Of a stretch of DNA of 43,185 bases, positions 15,523 to 22,674 are shown in pieces (positions within the stretch are counted from its first letter, which is position 1; each line of letters starts with the position of its first letter). The translations under genes and the position numbers were made by a program. The DNA is from JACKBJ01 sp964549495 (lineage in GTDB: Bacteria > Chloroflexota > Anaerolineae > Epilineales > Epilineaceae). The notes under the pieces were generated by a model that worked only from the letters and a program-made list of their open reading frames with translations, was not told the DNA's origin and ran no database searches. The DNA lies in NCBI GenBank assembly GCA_964549495.1, contig CAZJWJ010000038.1:1-43185 (forward strand). Reading direction: 5' to 3'.

Positions 15523-16289
15523 GAGATCGACCTGAGGGGGTCCGCCGACGACTCGACGTTCGGTTCGGGCAGCTCGCTTGCCGGGGATTCGACCATGCGC
15601 CGGTCCAAGACCTGCCCGAAGGCCTCGACCAGCCCGGCCCGCACCCGCGTCCATTCCACCGGCCGGCCCAGCAAGTCGACCACGGACGTGCTGCGCGCGC
15701 CGGCCAGGCCGCAGGGCACGATCATGTCGTAGGCGCTCAGGTCCGGCGCGATGTTCAGGGCGATGCCGTGGTAGCTGATCCAGCGCTCGATGCGCACGCC
15801 CAGCGCGGCGATCTTGCACCAGTCGCGGTCCTGCCGGACCCAGACGCCCGTCTCCGGCCCTTCGCGGGCTTCGGCGGCGATGCCGAATCGGTCCAGGCAG
15901 CGCACGACGGCCTCGGAAAGGGCGCCGGAATACCAGCGCACATCGCGCCGAAAGCCGCGCAGATCCAAGATCGGATAGGCCACCAGCTGGCCCGGGCCGT
16001 GCCAGGTCACGTCACCGCCGCGCTCGACCGCGATCAGCTCGATGCCGCGGCGCGCCCGCTCTCCGGCATCGATCAGCACGTGCTCCGGATCCGCGCGCCG
16101 GCCCAGGGTCAACACCGGATCGTGCTCGACCAGGAGCAGGCGGTCGCAACCCCGGCCGGCCTTGTGCTCCTCGACCAGGGCGCGTTGCAGGGCCCAGCTG
16201 CTGCGGTAGGGCTGTCGACCCAGGTCGGTCCAATGCAGCTCGGGCAGCTCGGGCAGATCGGTCGGCTCTGGCGCCTCGCGTGTGGACAT
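15519..16289 (-). CDS. lipB: Octanoyl-[acyl-carrier-protein]:protein N-octanoyltransferase
   Basis: Transfers octanoate from acyl carrier protein to lipoyl domains, the first step of lipoate biosynthesis; cytosolic. 256 residues. Motifs are VEHDPVLTLGRR, RGGDVTWHGPGQLVAYPILDL (~90-110), the active-site Lys159 in WCKIAALGVRIERWISYHG and the nucleophile Cys193 in VPCGLAGARSTSV. The C-terminal ~25 residues are Ser/Glu/Pro-rich and extra to the family. The ATG at 16289 begins MSTREAPEP; upstream in-frame codons encode only Pro/Arg low complexity inside the neighbouring gene. No lipA is in the window. Confidence 0.95.
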   Translation of the reverse strand: MSTREAPEPTDLPELPELHWTDLGRQPYRSSWALQRALVEEHKAGRGCDRLLLVEHDPVLTLGRRADPEHVLIDAGERARRGIELIAVERGGDVTWHGPGQLVAYPILDLRGFRRDVRWYSGALSEAVVRCLDRFGIAAEAREGPETGVWVRQDRDWCKIAALGVRIERWISYHGIALNIAPDLSAYDMIVPCGLAGARSTSVVDLLGRPVEWTRVRAGLVEAFGQVLDRRMVESPASELPEPNVESSADPLRSIS

Positions 16290-16311
16290 CGGGTCAGGGG
16301 GCTCGGCGCGC

Positions 16312-16989
16312 TCAGCGCCGCGACGGGCGCGCGCCGAAGACCTTGGCGAAGACTTCGACGAAGACTTCGACGTCGGCCGGCTCCGCCGCCCCGGCCGGGG
16401 CCGGCTCGGAAGTCGGTGCCGGACTGCCGGTGGGCTCCGCGCTGCCGGTCGGTGCTGGGCCGAGGGTCCCTTCGGGCGTGGCCTCGGCCGTCGGCAGCTC
16501 GAAGCCTTCCGGGACGAAGAAGAGGTCCACCACCGGCAGCCAGATGGTCCGGGAGAGGCCCAGGAAGCTGGTCGGCGTGGCGGTGCCCGGCGTCGGGCTG
16601 GGGGTGACCACGGTCGGCGTGACCTCGGTCGGCCGCGGGGTCTCGGAGCGATCGGCCGTGGCGGTCGGGGTGAAGGGGGCCGGCGTGGGCACGCTGGGCG
16701 GCAGGGTCGGCAAGGGCTCGGTGGGCACGAGGGTCGGGAAGGGCGGCGTGGGCTGATCGGGCGCGGCCGGCGCACGCTCGACCGGTGCCTGCGATCCGGC
16801 TCGCTCGACTCCCTCGTCCTGGATGGGTGCGGCGCCCGCCGCTGCGCTGATCGGGTGCCCGAGGTCCTCGCCCGTGCCGGCCATCGCCGGCAGGAATCGG
16901 CTGCTGGCGAGCGGTCCCACGACCGCGCAGAGCAAGGCGGCTACGAGCCAGGGGGTCCCGGGTATGGACCCGGGCTTGCGCGGGCTCAC
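16312..16989 (-). CDS. Exported Pro/Thr-rich low-complexity protein
   Basis: 225 residues. An N-terminal signal or anchor helix (TPWLVAALLCAVVGPLASS) is followed by long Pro/Thr/Ala/Ser-rich segments (VPTEPLPTLPPSVPTPAP, EVTPTVVTPSPTPGTATPT). The only hydrophobic island in the exported part is RTIWLPVVDLFFVPEGFELP (~145-164), which carries the same aromatic-Leu-Pro motif as other exported proteins here. The C-terminus is acidic with repeated VEVFVEVFAKVF. It starts at a GTG overlapping the fmt stop by four bases (GTGA). There is no recognisable enzyme domain; a surface stalk or linker protein is a guess. Confidence 0.6.
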   Translation of the reverse strand: MSPRKPGSIPGTPWLVAALLCAVVGPLASSRFLPAMAGTGEDLGHPISAAAGAAPIQDEGVERAGSQAPVERAPAAPDQPTPPFPTLVPTEPLPTLPPSVPTPAPFTPTATADRSETPRPTEVTPTVVTPSPTPGTATPTSFLGLSRTIWLPVVDLFFVPEGFELPTAEATPEGTLGPAPTGSAEPTGSPAPTSEPAPAGAAEPADVEVFVEVFAKVFGARPSRR

Positions 16990-18005
16990 GCGGGCTCTGC
17001 CTCCGGCAAGCGGCCCAGCCTATGCCCGAGGAAGCCCTCGCGGCCGCGGGCGAAGTCCGCCGCATCCATCGGACGCCCGCCGGGCGCCTGGATGCGCAAT
17101 AGCCTCAGCCAGCCCTCGCCGGTGGCGACGAGCGGGCCGTCGGGACTTTCGAGGACCAGGCCGGGTTCGGCCGCGCTGGACGCCATCGAGTGGTCCGCAT
17201 CGATCTCCGTCGATGCAACCGGTTCGGCCGCGTGGATCTTGAGGTGTTGGCCCGACCAGTCGGTGAAGGCGCCGGGCCAGGGCGACATGGCGCGGACGCG
17301 GCCGGCCAGGCTGCCGGCCGGCTCGCGCCAGTCCAGGCGGCCGTCGGATTTGTGCAGGCGCGGCGCGTAGGTGGCCAGCGCCTCGTCCTGCGGCTCGGGC
17401 TCGAGCCGGCCTTGCATCCAGTCCGGCAGGGTCTCCAGCAGCAGCTCGGCGCCCAGCTCGGCCAGGCGCTCGGTCAGGCTGCCGGTGGTCGCCTCGGCGG
17501 GCAGCGGGATGGCGCGCCGGGACAGGACCGGGCCGGTGTCCAGGCCGGCGTCCATGCGCATGATGCTCACGCCCGTCTCCGCGTCGCCGGCCAGGATCGC
17601 CTGGGCCACCGGCGAGGCGCCGCGCCAGCGCGGCAGGAGCGAGGCGTGGACGTTGAGCGCGCCGCCGGGCGCCGCTTCGAGTACGGCCGGTGGCAGGAGC
17701 AGCCCGTAGGCCGCCACCACCAGGACCTGGGCCTCGAGCGCGAGCAGGCCGTCCAGGGCCTCCGGCGCGTCGCGGAACGTGCGCGGCTGGTGGACCGGGA
17801 TGCCCCGCTCCTGCGCGAAGGCCTTGACCGGCGAGACCTGCAGGCGCCGGCCGCGGCCGGCCTTGCGATCTGGCTGGGTGAAGACGCCGACCAGGTCGTG
17901 CCGATCGGCCAGGGCCGCCAGGCTGGGCAGGGCGAAGTCGGGCGTGCCCATGAAGGCCACGCGCCAGGGGCCGGGGCCCAGCCGGGGGAGGTGCGACTCG
18001 CTCAT
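16986..18005 (-). CDS. fmt: Methionyl-tRNA formyltransferase
   Basis: Formylates initiator Met-tRNA using 10-formyl-tetrahydrofolate; cytosolic. 339 residues. The N-terminal domain shows FMGTPDFALPSLAAL, the catalytic Asn118 and His120 in LNVHASLLPRWRGASPVAQA and Asp156 in MDAGLDTGP. The C-terminal tRNA-binding domain begins near residue 215 with the conserved LDWREPA and RVRAMSPWPGAF. The ATG at 18005 has no ribosome binding site; a perfect TATAAT ends eight bases before it, so the mRNA is probably leaderless. It leads the operon that includes lipB. No def gene is present in the window. Confidence 0.95.
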   Translation of the reverse strand: MSESHLPRLGPGPWRVAFMGTPDFALPSLAALADRHDLVGVFTQPDRKAGRGRRLQVSPVKAFAQERGIPVHQPRTFRDAPEALDGLLALEAQVLVVAAYGLLLPPAVLEAAPGGALNVHASLLPRWRGASPVAQAILAGDAETGVSIMRMDAGLDTGPVLSRRAIPLPAEATTGSLTERLAELGAELLLETLPDWMQGRLEPEPQDEALATYAPRLHKSDGRLDWREPAGSLAGRVRAMSPWPGAFTDWSGQHLKIHAAEPVASTEIDADHSMASSAAEPGLVLESPDGPLVATGEGWLRLLRIQAPGGRPMDAADFARGREGFLGHRLGRLPEAEPA

Positions 18006-18013
18006 GGCGGTCG

Positions 18014-18019
18014 ATTATA
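18014..18019 (-). promoter_or_regulatory. -10 box of fmt (leaderless)
   Basis: TATAAT on the minus strand, only eight bases before the fmt ATG. Transcription would start at or within about two bases of the start codon. The intervening bases have no Shine-Dalgarno character. The -35 region is degenerate. Confidence 0.6.
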
Positions 18020-18076
18020 GCAGCCGGCGGGCCGCCGGGTTGGCCGCCGGGTTGGCCTCCGGGCGGCCCTCGCAAC

Positions 18077-18082
18077 TACAAT
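18077..18082 (+). promoter_or_regulatory. -10 box of the M23 lipoprotein gene (leaderless)
   Basis: TACAAT followed by nine bases and the ATG at 18092, again too close for a ribosome binding site. A TTGGCC at 18052-18057 could act as a -35 element at 19 bases. Two direct copies of GCCGGGTTGGCC lie in the same 86-base divergent region. Confidence 0.55.
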
Positions 18083-18091
18083 GGGCGGCCC

Positions 18092-19432
18092 ATGACCACC
18101 CCCCGCGGCCGCGACATCTCGTGGCGCTACCCATCGACGGGCCACGAGATCCGGTTGCGCCGGTCTCGCGCCCTGCGGTGGTCCGTTGCTGGACTGCTGC
18201 TCGCCGGCGCGACGGCTTGCGGTGGCGGGGAGCCGCCTGGCGAGCCGCCGGTGGTCGACGCGCCGATCGAGCGCGTCGGGCCCACCGTCAGCCCCTCGAC
18301 CACCCCCACGCCCTCCGACACGCCGACGCCCAGCCGGACCCCCACGCCGACCTTTCCGGTCGATGCCCGGGTGCGCATCGGCGCGCTCAACCTGCGTGCC
18401 GGCCCGGACCTCCTGCACCCGGTGCTCGAGGTGGCCGGCCGCCGCACGCCGGTCGCCCTGGAAGGGCGCGACGACACGGGATCCTGGTTCGCGGTCCGCT
18501 TGCCCAACGAAAGCCGCGGCTGGCTGAGCGGCGAGTTCCTCGACTTCGAGCGCGACCCGGAGACGGTGCCGACCCAGCCGACGCCCTCGCCCCCGCCCTC
18601 GCCGACCGCCACGCCCATCCCGATGGACCCGGCCCTGCCGCTGATCGCGGTCCCGCCCCAGGTGGCGCAGGGCGATCCGCTCCTCGTGCGCTTGCGGGCC
18701 GAGGGCGCGCGTCAGGTGATCGCGGCCTTCGATGGTGTCGAGACCGGGCTCTTCGAGGTGCGGCCCGGCGAGTTTGCCGGCATCCTCTCGGCCGGCCTGG
18801 AGACCCACCCCGGCGGCCAGCCGGTCTACCTGACGGTCGTCGACGGGGAGGGCAACGCGCGCACCGAGCAGCTCGATATCCGCATCCGCTCCGGCGGCTA
18901 CCCCGAGGAGCGCATCGTCCTCGACCCGGAGCGCCTGTCCCTGCTCGACCCGGCCACGGGCGAGGCCGAACTGGACCGCCTGCGCGCGATCTGGGCACCG
19001 GTGACGCCGGAGAAGCTCTGGCAGGGCCAATGGATCCTCCCGGTTGCCAGCAGCGTCTCCTCCGACTTCGGGGGCTTCCGCAACTACAACGAGGGCCGGC
19101 TGGTCAGCCGGCACACCGGCCTCGATTTGCGCGGCCCGGTGGGCACCGAGGTCATGGCCCCTGCTCGCGGCCGGGTGGTGATGGCCGAGGCATTGTCCAT
19201 CCGCGGTAACGTTGTTTGGCTCGACCACGGCTGGGGCATCTACTCGGGCTACTTCCACCTCTCCGAGATGGCGGTGGTCGCCGGCGATCTGGTCGAGCGA
19301 GGCGCCCGCCTGGGCGCCATCGGCGCGACGGGCCGCGTCACCGCGCCCCACCTTCACTGGGAGCTACGCGTCCACGGCCGCGCGGCCCAACCCTTGCAGT
19401 GGTTGCTGCGCGACGTGGGCTTCGTGCCCTGA
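18092..19432 (+). CDS. M23-family peptidase lipoprotein with SH3-like domain
   Basis: 446 residues, extracytoplasmic. The N-terminus has an Arg-rich stretch, a helix SVAGLLLAGATAC with lipobox Cys43, then a TPTPSDTPTPSRTPTP linker. Residues ~90-150 form a bacterial SH3-like module (RIGALNLRAGPDLLHPVLEV...GWLSGEFLDF). The C-terminal LytM/M23 domain has the zinc motif HTGLD (His341, Asp345) and HLHWE (His420, His422). The family cuts peptidoglycan cross-bridges, so a cell-wall or envelope remodelling role is likely; this phylum varies in wall type. It is divergent from fmt and has a probable leaderless start. Confidence 0.88.
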   Translation: MTTPRGRDISWRYPSTGHEIRLRRSRALRWSVAGLLLAGATACGGGEPPGEPPVVDAPIERVGPTVSPSTTPTPSDTPTPSRTPTPTFPVDARVRIGALNLRAGPDLLHPVLEVAGRRTPVALEGRDDTGSWFAVRLPNESRGWLSGEFLDFERDPETVPTQPTPSPPPSPTATPIPMDPALPLIAVPPQVAQGDPLLVRLRAEGARQVIAAFDGVETGLFEVRPGEFAGILSAGLETHPGGQPVYLTVVDGEGNARTEQLDIRIRSGGYPEERIVLDPERLSLLDPATGEAELDRLRAIWAPVTPEKLWQGQWILPVASSVSSDFGGFRNYNEGRLVSRHTGLDLRGPVGTEVMAPARGRVVMAEALSIRGNVVWLDHGWGIYSGYFHLSEMAVVAGDLVERGARLGAIGATGRVTAPHLHWELRVHGRAAQPLQWLLRDVGFVP

Positions 19433-19463
19433 TCTCGCTCGAAGGTCGACATCGATAACGAAT

Positions 19464-19492
19464 CCGGCGCGGCCCTGTCAGGACCGCGCCGG
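19464..19492. terminator. Strong hairpin between convergent genes
   Basis: CCGGCGCGG and CCGCGCCGG form a perfect nine-base stem around an eleven-base loop that can itself pair CCT with AGG. It sits 31 bases after the M23 lipoprotein gene and 31 bases from the end of the convergent secreted-protein gene, so it may serve both. Confidence 0.6.
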
Positions 19493-19523
19493 TGATCGCG
19501 CTATCGAGCCGCCTCGAGCTAGC

Positions 19524-21002
19524 TCAGGGCGTCGGCAAGGGCGGCGGGGCCGGCGAGGGCGTGTTCAGCGAGGGCGGCGGCGGAATCGGCGTGACGCCGC
19601 CCGGGCCCGTGCCGCCGACCACGGCCACGCGCTCGGGGCCGATGCGCCGGCCGGAGCGGTTGACCTCGGCGACGATGATCGAATGATCGCTGGCCGCGTT
19701 GCGGTCGACCCAGGCCACCAGGGTGCTGGCGCGGTCGGAGGCCGAGACGTCGGGCGAGAAGCTGAAGGTCGTGCCGCCGGCCAGGGCGTACTCGCTGCGG
19801 TAGGGCACGCCGTTGCGGTTGAGCTGGCGCACCTGGATATCCGGCGGGTTGGCCCCGTCACGGCGCTCCCAGGCCAGGACGAAGCCGCCGGCCGCGCCCA
19901 GCGAGCCCACGCTGGGGTAGACGTCGTCGATGGGCGCCTTGCTCTGGGCCAATTCGCGCGGCGCGCCGTAGGGGAAGGCGTTGCTGTTGAGCCGGCGGCC
20001 GAAGAGGTCGCGCGCCGTGTCATTCGTCGGCGTCTGCGACCAGACCACCAGGTAGTTGCCGCTGGGCACCTCGGCGGCCACCGAGGGCCGGCCCAGGTCA
20101 CCGCCCTGCACCACGTTGTGGCGGGAGGAGAGCTGGAAGAAGCGGCCGACCGGGGTCAGCTCCATGCTGTTGATGCTCACGTCCAGGCCGTCCACCTGGC
20201 GCCAGACGAAGGCGATGCGGTCGCCCCGCCCGCCGCGCGGCATGTAGGCCAAGTCCGGGTAGGTCTCGTCGGCCGGCGAGTCGACCACCGCGAAGATGTT
20301 GGTCACCCGCTGCCCGGAGGCCGTGACGAACATGCCGTAGATGTCGCGCTGTCCGGGCGCCTCGGGCGGCTGGCCCGGACCGCCGGGCGTGGCCGTCGGG
20401 CCACCGGGGGTCGCGGTCGGACCGCCCGGCGTGGCCGTGGGCTGGCCCGGGATGGGCAGCGTCGGCTGCTGCAAGGGGCTGCCCGACTCGATGGGATCGA
20501 CGATGACCGCGCCGAGGTCGTCGCCGAGCGATAGCTGCAGCGGCGGCGGGGGCGGCGAGGGTGGGTTGGGCGGCGGGGCCGTCGGCTGGCCCGGCGGGCT
20601 GGTCGGGTTCGGCGCCGGGGGCGGCGGGGCGCCCGGGGTCGGCGAGGTGCCCGACTGGCCGCCGGAGTCGTCGGTGTAGAAGACCATGAACTCGCCCAGC
20701 TGCGGGCTGTAGGTCAGGGTCGGATCGCTCTGGTTGCCCGGGGCCACCAAGAGCGGTACTTCCAGGCCGACCACGATGCCGTTGGCGTTCATCCGCGCCG
20801 CGTAGAGGTCGAGCCCGGTGCCGCTGCCGCGGTCCTCGGCCCAGACCAAGAGGTAGCTGTTGGTGATGGGGCTGAAGCCCAGCGCCGGGGCGATGGGGCG
20901 GGCGCTGGTCTGGATCAGCGCGGCTTGCGCCGAGCCGGCCAAGAAGGGCGTGACCATCAGGAATGCCGCGACGATCCAGGCCTGTGCATGTCGTTCGAGC
21001 AT
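19524..21002 (-). CDS. Secreted repeat protein, probable beta-propeller
   Basis: 492 residues with a signal peptide (WIVAAFLMVTPFLAGSAQA). The mature protein has repeats of the form YLLVWAEDRGSGTGLDLYAARMN, FMVFYTDDSGG, YLVVWSQTPTNDTARDLFGRRLN and FVLAWERRDGANPPDIQVRQLN, which look like propeller blades. Around residues 165-265 is a Pro-rich insert including three exact TATPGGP repeats and poly-Pro. The C-terminus is again Pro-rich with no anchor. The ATG at 21002 has AAGGAG eight bases upstream. It follows asnS by 85 bases. Ligand and function are unknown. Confidence 0.65.
   Translation of the reverse strand: MLERHAQAWIVAAFLMVTPFLAGSAQAALIQTSARPIAPALGFSPITNSYLLVWAEDRGSGTGLDLYAARMNANGIVVGLEVPLLVAPGNQSDPTLTYSPQLGEFMVFYTDDSGGQSGTSPTPGAPPPPAPNPTSPPGQPTAPPPNPPSPPPPPLQLSLGDDLGAVIVDPIESGSPLQQPTLPIPGQPTATPGGPTATPGGPTATPGGPGQPPEAPGQRDIYGMFVTASGQRVTNIFAVVDSPADETYPDLAYMPRGGRGDRIAFVWRQVDGLDVSINSMELTPVGRFFQLSSRHNVVQGGDLGRPSVAAEVPSGNYLVVWSQTPTNDTARDLFGRRLNSNAFPYGAPRELAQSKAPIDDVYPSVGSLGAAGGFVLAWERRDGANPPDIQVRQLNRNGVPYRSEYALAGGTTFSFSPDVSASDRASTLVAWVDRNAASDHSIIVAEVNRSGRRIGPERVAVVGGTGPGGVTPIPPPPSLNTPSPAPPPLPTP
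20380..20442. repeat. Three 21-bp tandem repeats inside the secreted-protein gene
   Basis: Three consecutive 21-base units encode TATPGGP on the minus strand. The units differ at several third positions, so they are an older expansion of the linker and not a fresh slippage product. Confidence 0.7.
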
Positions 21003-21087
21003 GTGCTCGTCTCCTTCGTCTGCGTTGGGCGCGCATGGGGCAGCAGGGCGCGGCGGGGAAGATGGGATGATGGCAGGGAGCAGGATC

Positions 21088-22410
21088 TTAGGGGTACATC
21101 TTCTCGAGCATGCGCGGGAAGGCGATGGTCTCGCGCAGATGGCCCAGGCCGCAGACCCAGGCCACCGTGCGCTCGACGCCCAGCCCGAAGCCGGCATGCG
21201 GCACGGATCCGTAGCGGCGGAGATCGAGGTACCATTCGTAATCGGCCCGGTTCAGCTCGTGCTCCTCGAAGCGCTGCTCGAGCAGCTCGACGCTGGTGGC
21301 GCGCTGGCCGCCGCCGATGATCTCGCCGTAGCCCTCCGGCGCCAGGAGATCGACCGACAGGCAGACCTCGGGCCGGTCGGGATCGGTCTCCATGTAGAAG
21401 GCCTTGGCCGCGGTCGGGTAGTGGTGGACGAAGACCGGTCGATCGAACTGCTCGGCCAGATAGGTCTCGTGCGGCGCGCCGAAGTCCTCCCCCCAGGGGA
21501 AGTCCGGAAAGCCGCCTTGCTGCAGGCGCTCGACCGCCTCGTCGTAGTGCAGGCGCGGGAAGGGCGCCCGCACCCGCTCCAGCGGTGCCAGGTCGCGCTC
21601 CAGCACCTCCTCGAGCAGCTCGCGATGCTCGGCCAGCACCGCCTGGACGATGGCCTCGACGAAGCGCTCCTCGACCGCCATCACGTCCTCGAGCTCGGCG
21701 AAGGCCATCTCCGGCTCGACCATCCAGAACTCGGTCAGATGGCGGCGCGTCTTGGACTTCTCGGCCCGAAAGGTCGGCCCGAAGCAGTAGGTCTTGCCCA
21801 GGGCGGCGATGGTGGCCTCGTTGTAGAGCTGGCCGCTCTGGCTGAGGTAGGCCGGCTCGCCGAAGTAGTCGGTGGCGAAGAGCGTGCTGGTGCCCTCGCA
21901 GCTGGAGGGCGTCAGGATGGGTGTGTCGACGTTGACGAAGCCCTCGCCATCCAGCCAGTCGCGGATGGCCTTGATCACCGTGGCCCGGATGCGCAGGATG
22001 GCCGCCTGACGCGGCGTGCGCAGCCAGAGGTGGCGCTGCTCCATCAAAAAGCCGGTGCCGTGCTCCTTGGGCTGGATGGGATAATCCGGATGGGCCAGGC
22101 TGACCAGTTCCATGCCGGTGATGCCCAATTCGAAGCCGCCCGGCGCCCGCGAATCGGCGCGCAGCTGGCCCTGCAATCGGATGGCCGACTCCTGGGTGAG
22201 CGAGGCCAGCGACTCGAAGGTCTCCTCGTTCAGATCCTTCTGGAAGCCCACCGCCTGCATCATGCCGCTGCCGTCGCGCAGCATGATGAACTGCAGCCGG
22301 CCCTTGTCGGTACGGTTGTAGACCCAACCCTGGACGCAGACCTCTTGGCCTTCGTATTCGGCGGCCTGATCGATGCGGATCCGGGGCGGGCGGAGCGTTG
22401 CGTCCTCCAC
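21088..22410 (-). CDS. asnS: Asparaginyl-tRNA synthetase
   Basis: Charges tRNA-Asn with asparagine; cytosolic class IIb enzyme of 440 residues. An N-terminal OB-fold anticodon domain (VCVQGWVYNRTDKGRLQFIMLRDGSG) is followed by the class II core with motif 2 around FGPTFRAEKSKTRRHLTEFWMVEPEMA and motif 3 GFGLGVERTVAWVCGL. The start is a GTG at 22410 with AGGAG eight bases upstream; longer in-frame starts lie in non-coding leader. A TATAAT promoter and a short leader hairpin precede it. No T-box motif is visible in the leader. Confidence 0.95.
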   Translation of the reverse strand: MEDATLRPPRIRIDQAAEYEGQEVCVQGWVYNRTDKGRLQFIMLRDGSGMMQAVGFQKDLNEETFESLASLTQESAIRLQGQLRADSRAPGGFELGITGMELVSLAHPDYPIQPKEHGTGFLMEQRHLWLRTPRQAAILRIRATVIKAIRDWLDGEGFVNVDTPILTPSSCEGTSTLFATDYFGEPAYLSQSGQLYNEATIAALGKTYCFGPTFRAEKSKTRRHLTEFWMVEPEMAFAELEDVMAVEERFVEAIVQAVLAEHRELLEEVLERDLAPLERVRAPFPRLHYDEAVERLQQGGFPDFPWGEDFGAPHETYLAEQFDRPVFVHHYPTAAKAFYMETDPDRPEVCLSVDLLAPEGYGEIIGGGQRATSVELLEQRFEEHELNRADYEWYLDLRRYGSVPHAGFGLGVERTVAWVCGLGHLRETIAFPRMLEKMYP

Positions 22411-22440
22411 GAGACTCTCTCCTCGCAAGCGAAATCGGGA

Positions 22441-22460
22441 GGCCCGGCTGATAACGGGCC
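22441..22460 (-). other. Small leader hairpin before asnS
   Basis: GGCCCG and CGGGCC form a perfect six-base stem with an eight-base loop, about 30 bases upstream of the asnS start within the predicted leader. It could be an incidental GC-rich hairpin or part of an attenuator. Confidence 0.25.
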
Positions 22461-22507
22461 AGGCCCCCGCGGCGTTCGGCTCGATTCGCTCTTCCGAGCG
22501 ATGTCCC

Positions 22508-22535
22508 ATTATAGGGGGCTCCGTCGTCATACCAA
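22508..22535 (-). promoter_or_regulatory. Promoter of asnS
   Basis: On the minus strand TTGGTA (22535-22530) and TATAAT (22513-22508) are separated by 16 bases, a good match to a vegetative sigma factor promoter. Transcription would start near 22501 and give a leader of about 90 bases. Confidence 0.6.
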
Positions 22536-22674
22536 GGTGGCATGGCGCTTGGCCCGCGCCCGACTTGCGTGGCATGATGCGCGCCATCCCGTGGCCGACG
22601 TGTGCCGCGCCGAGAGGATTCTTCCGTACAGGCGAAACACTCGCCGGCGCTGCACGAGCAAGGAGAGAGCCAAG

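Noticed and set aside
22411..22507. T-box riboswitch before asnS
   Set aside because: The leader is only about 90 bases and I find no TGGNACCGCG-type antiterminator sequence.
20860..22674. Long N-terminal extension of the M14 peptidase frame
   Set aside because: It runs antisense through asnS and lacks coding character; the signal peptide begins at the TTG at 22675.
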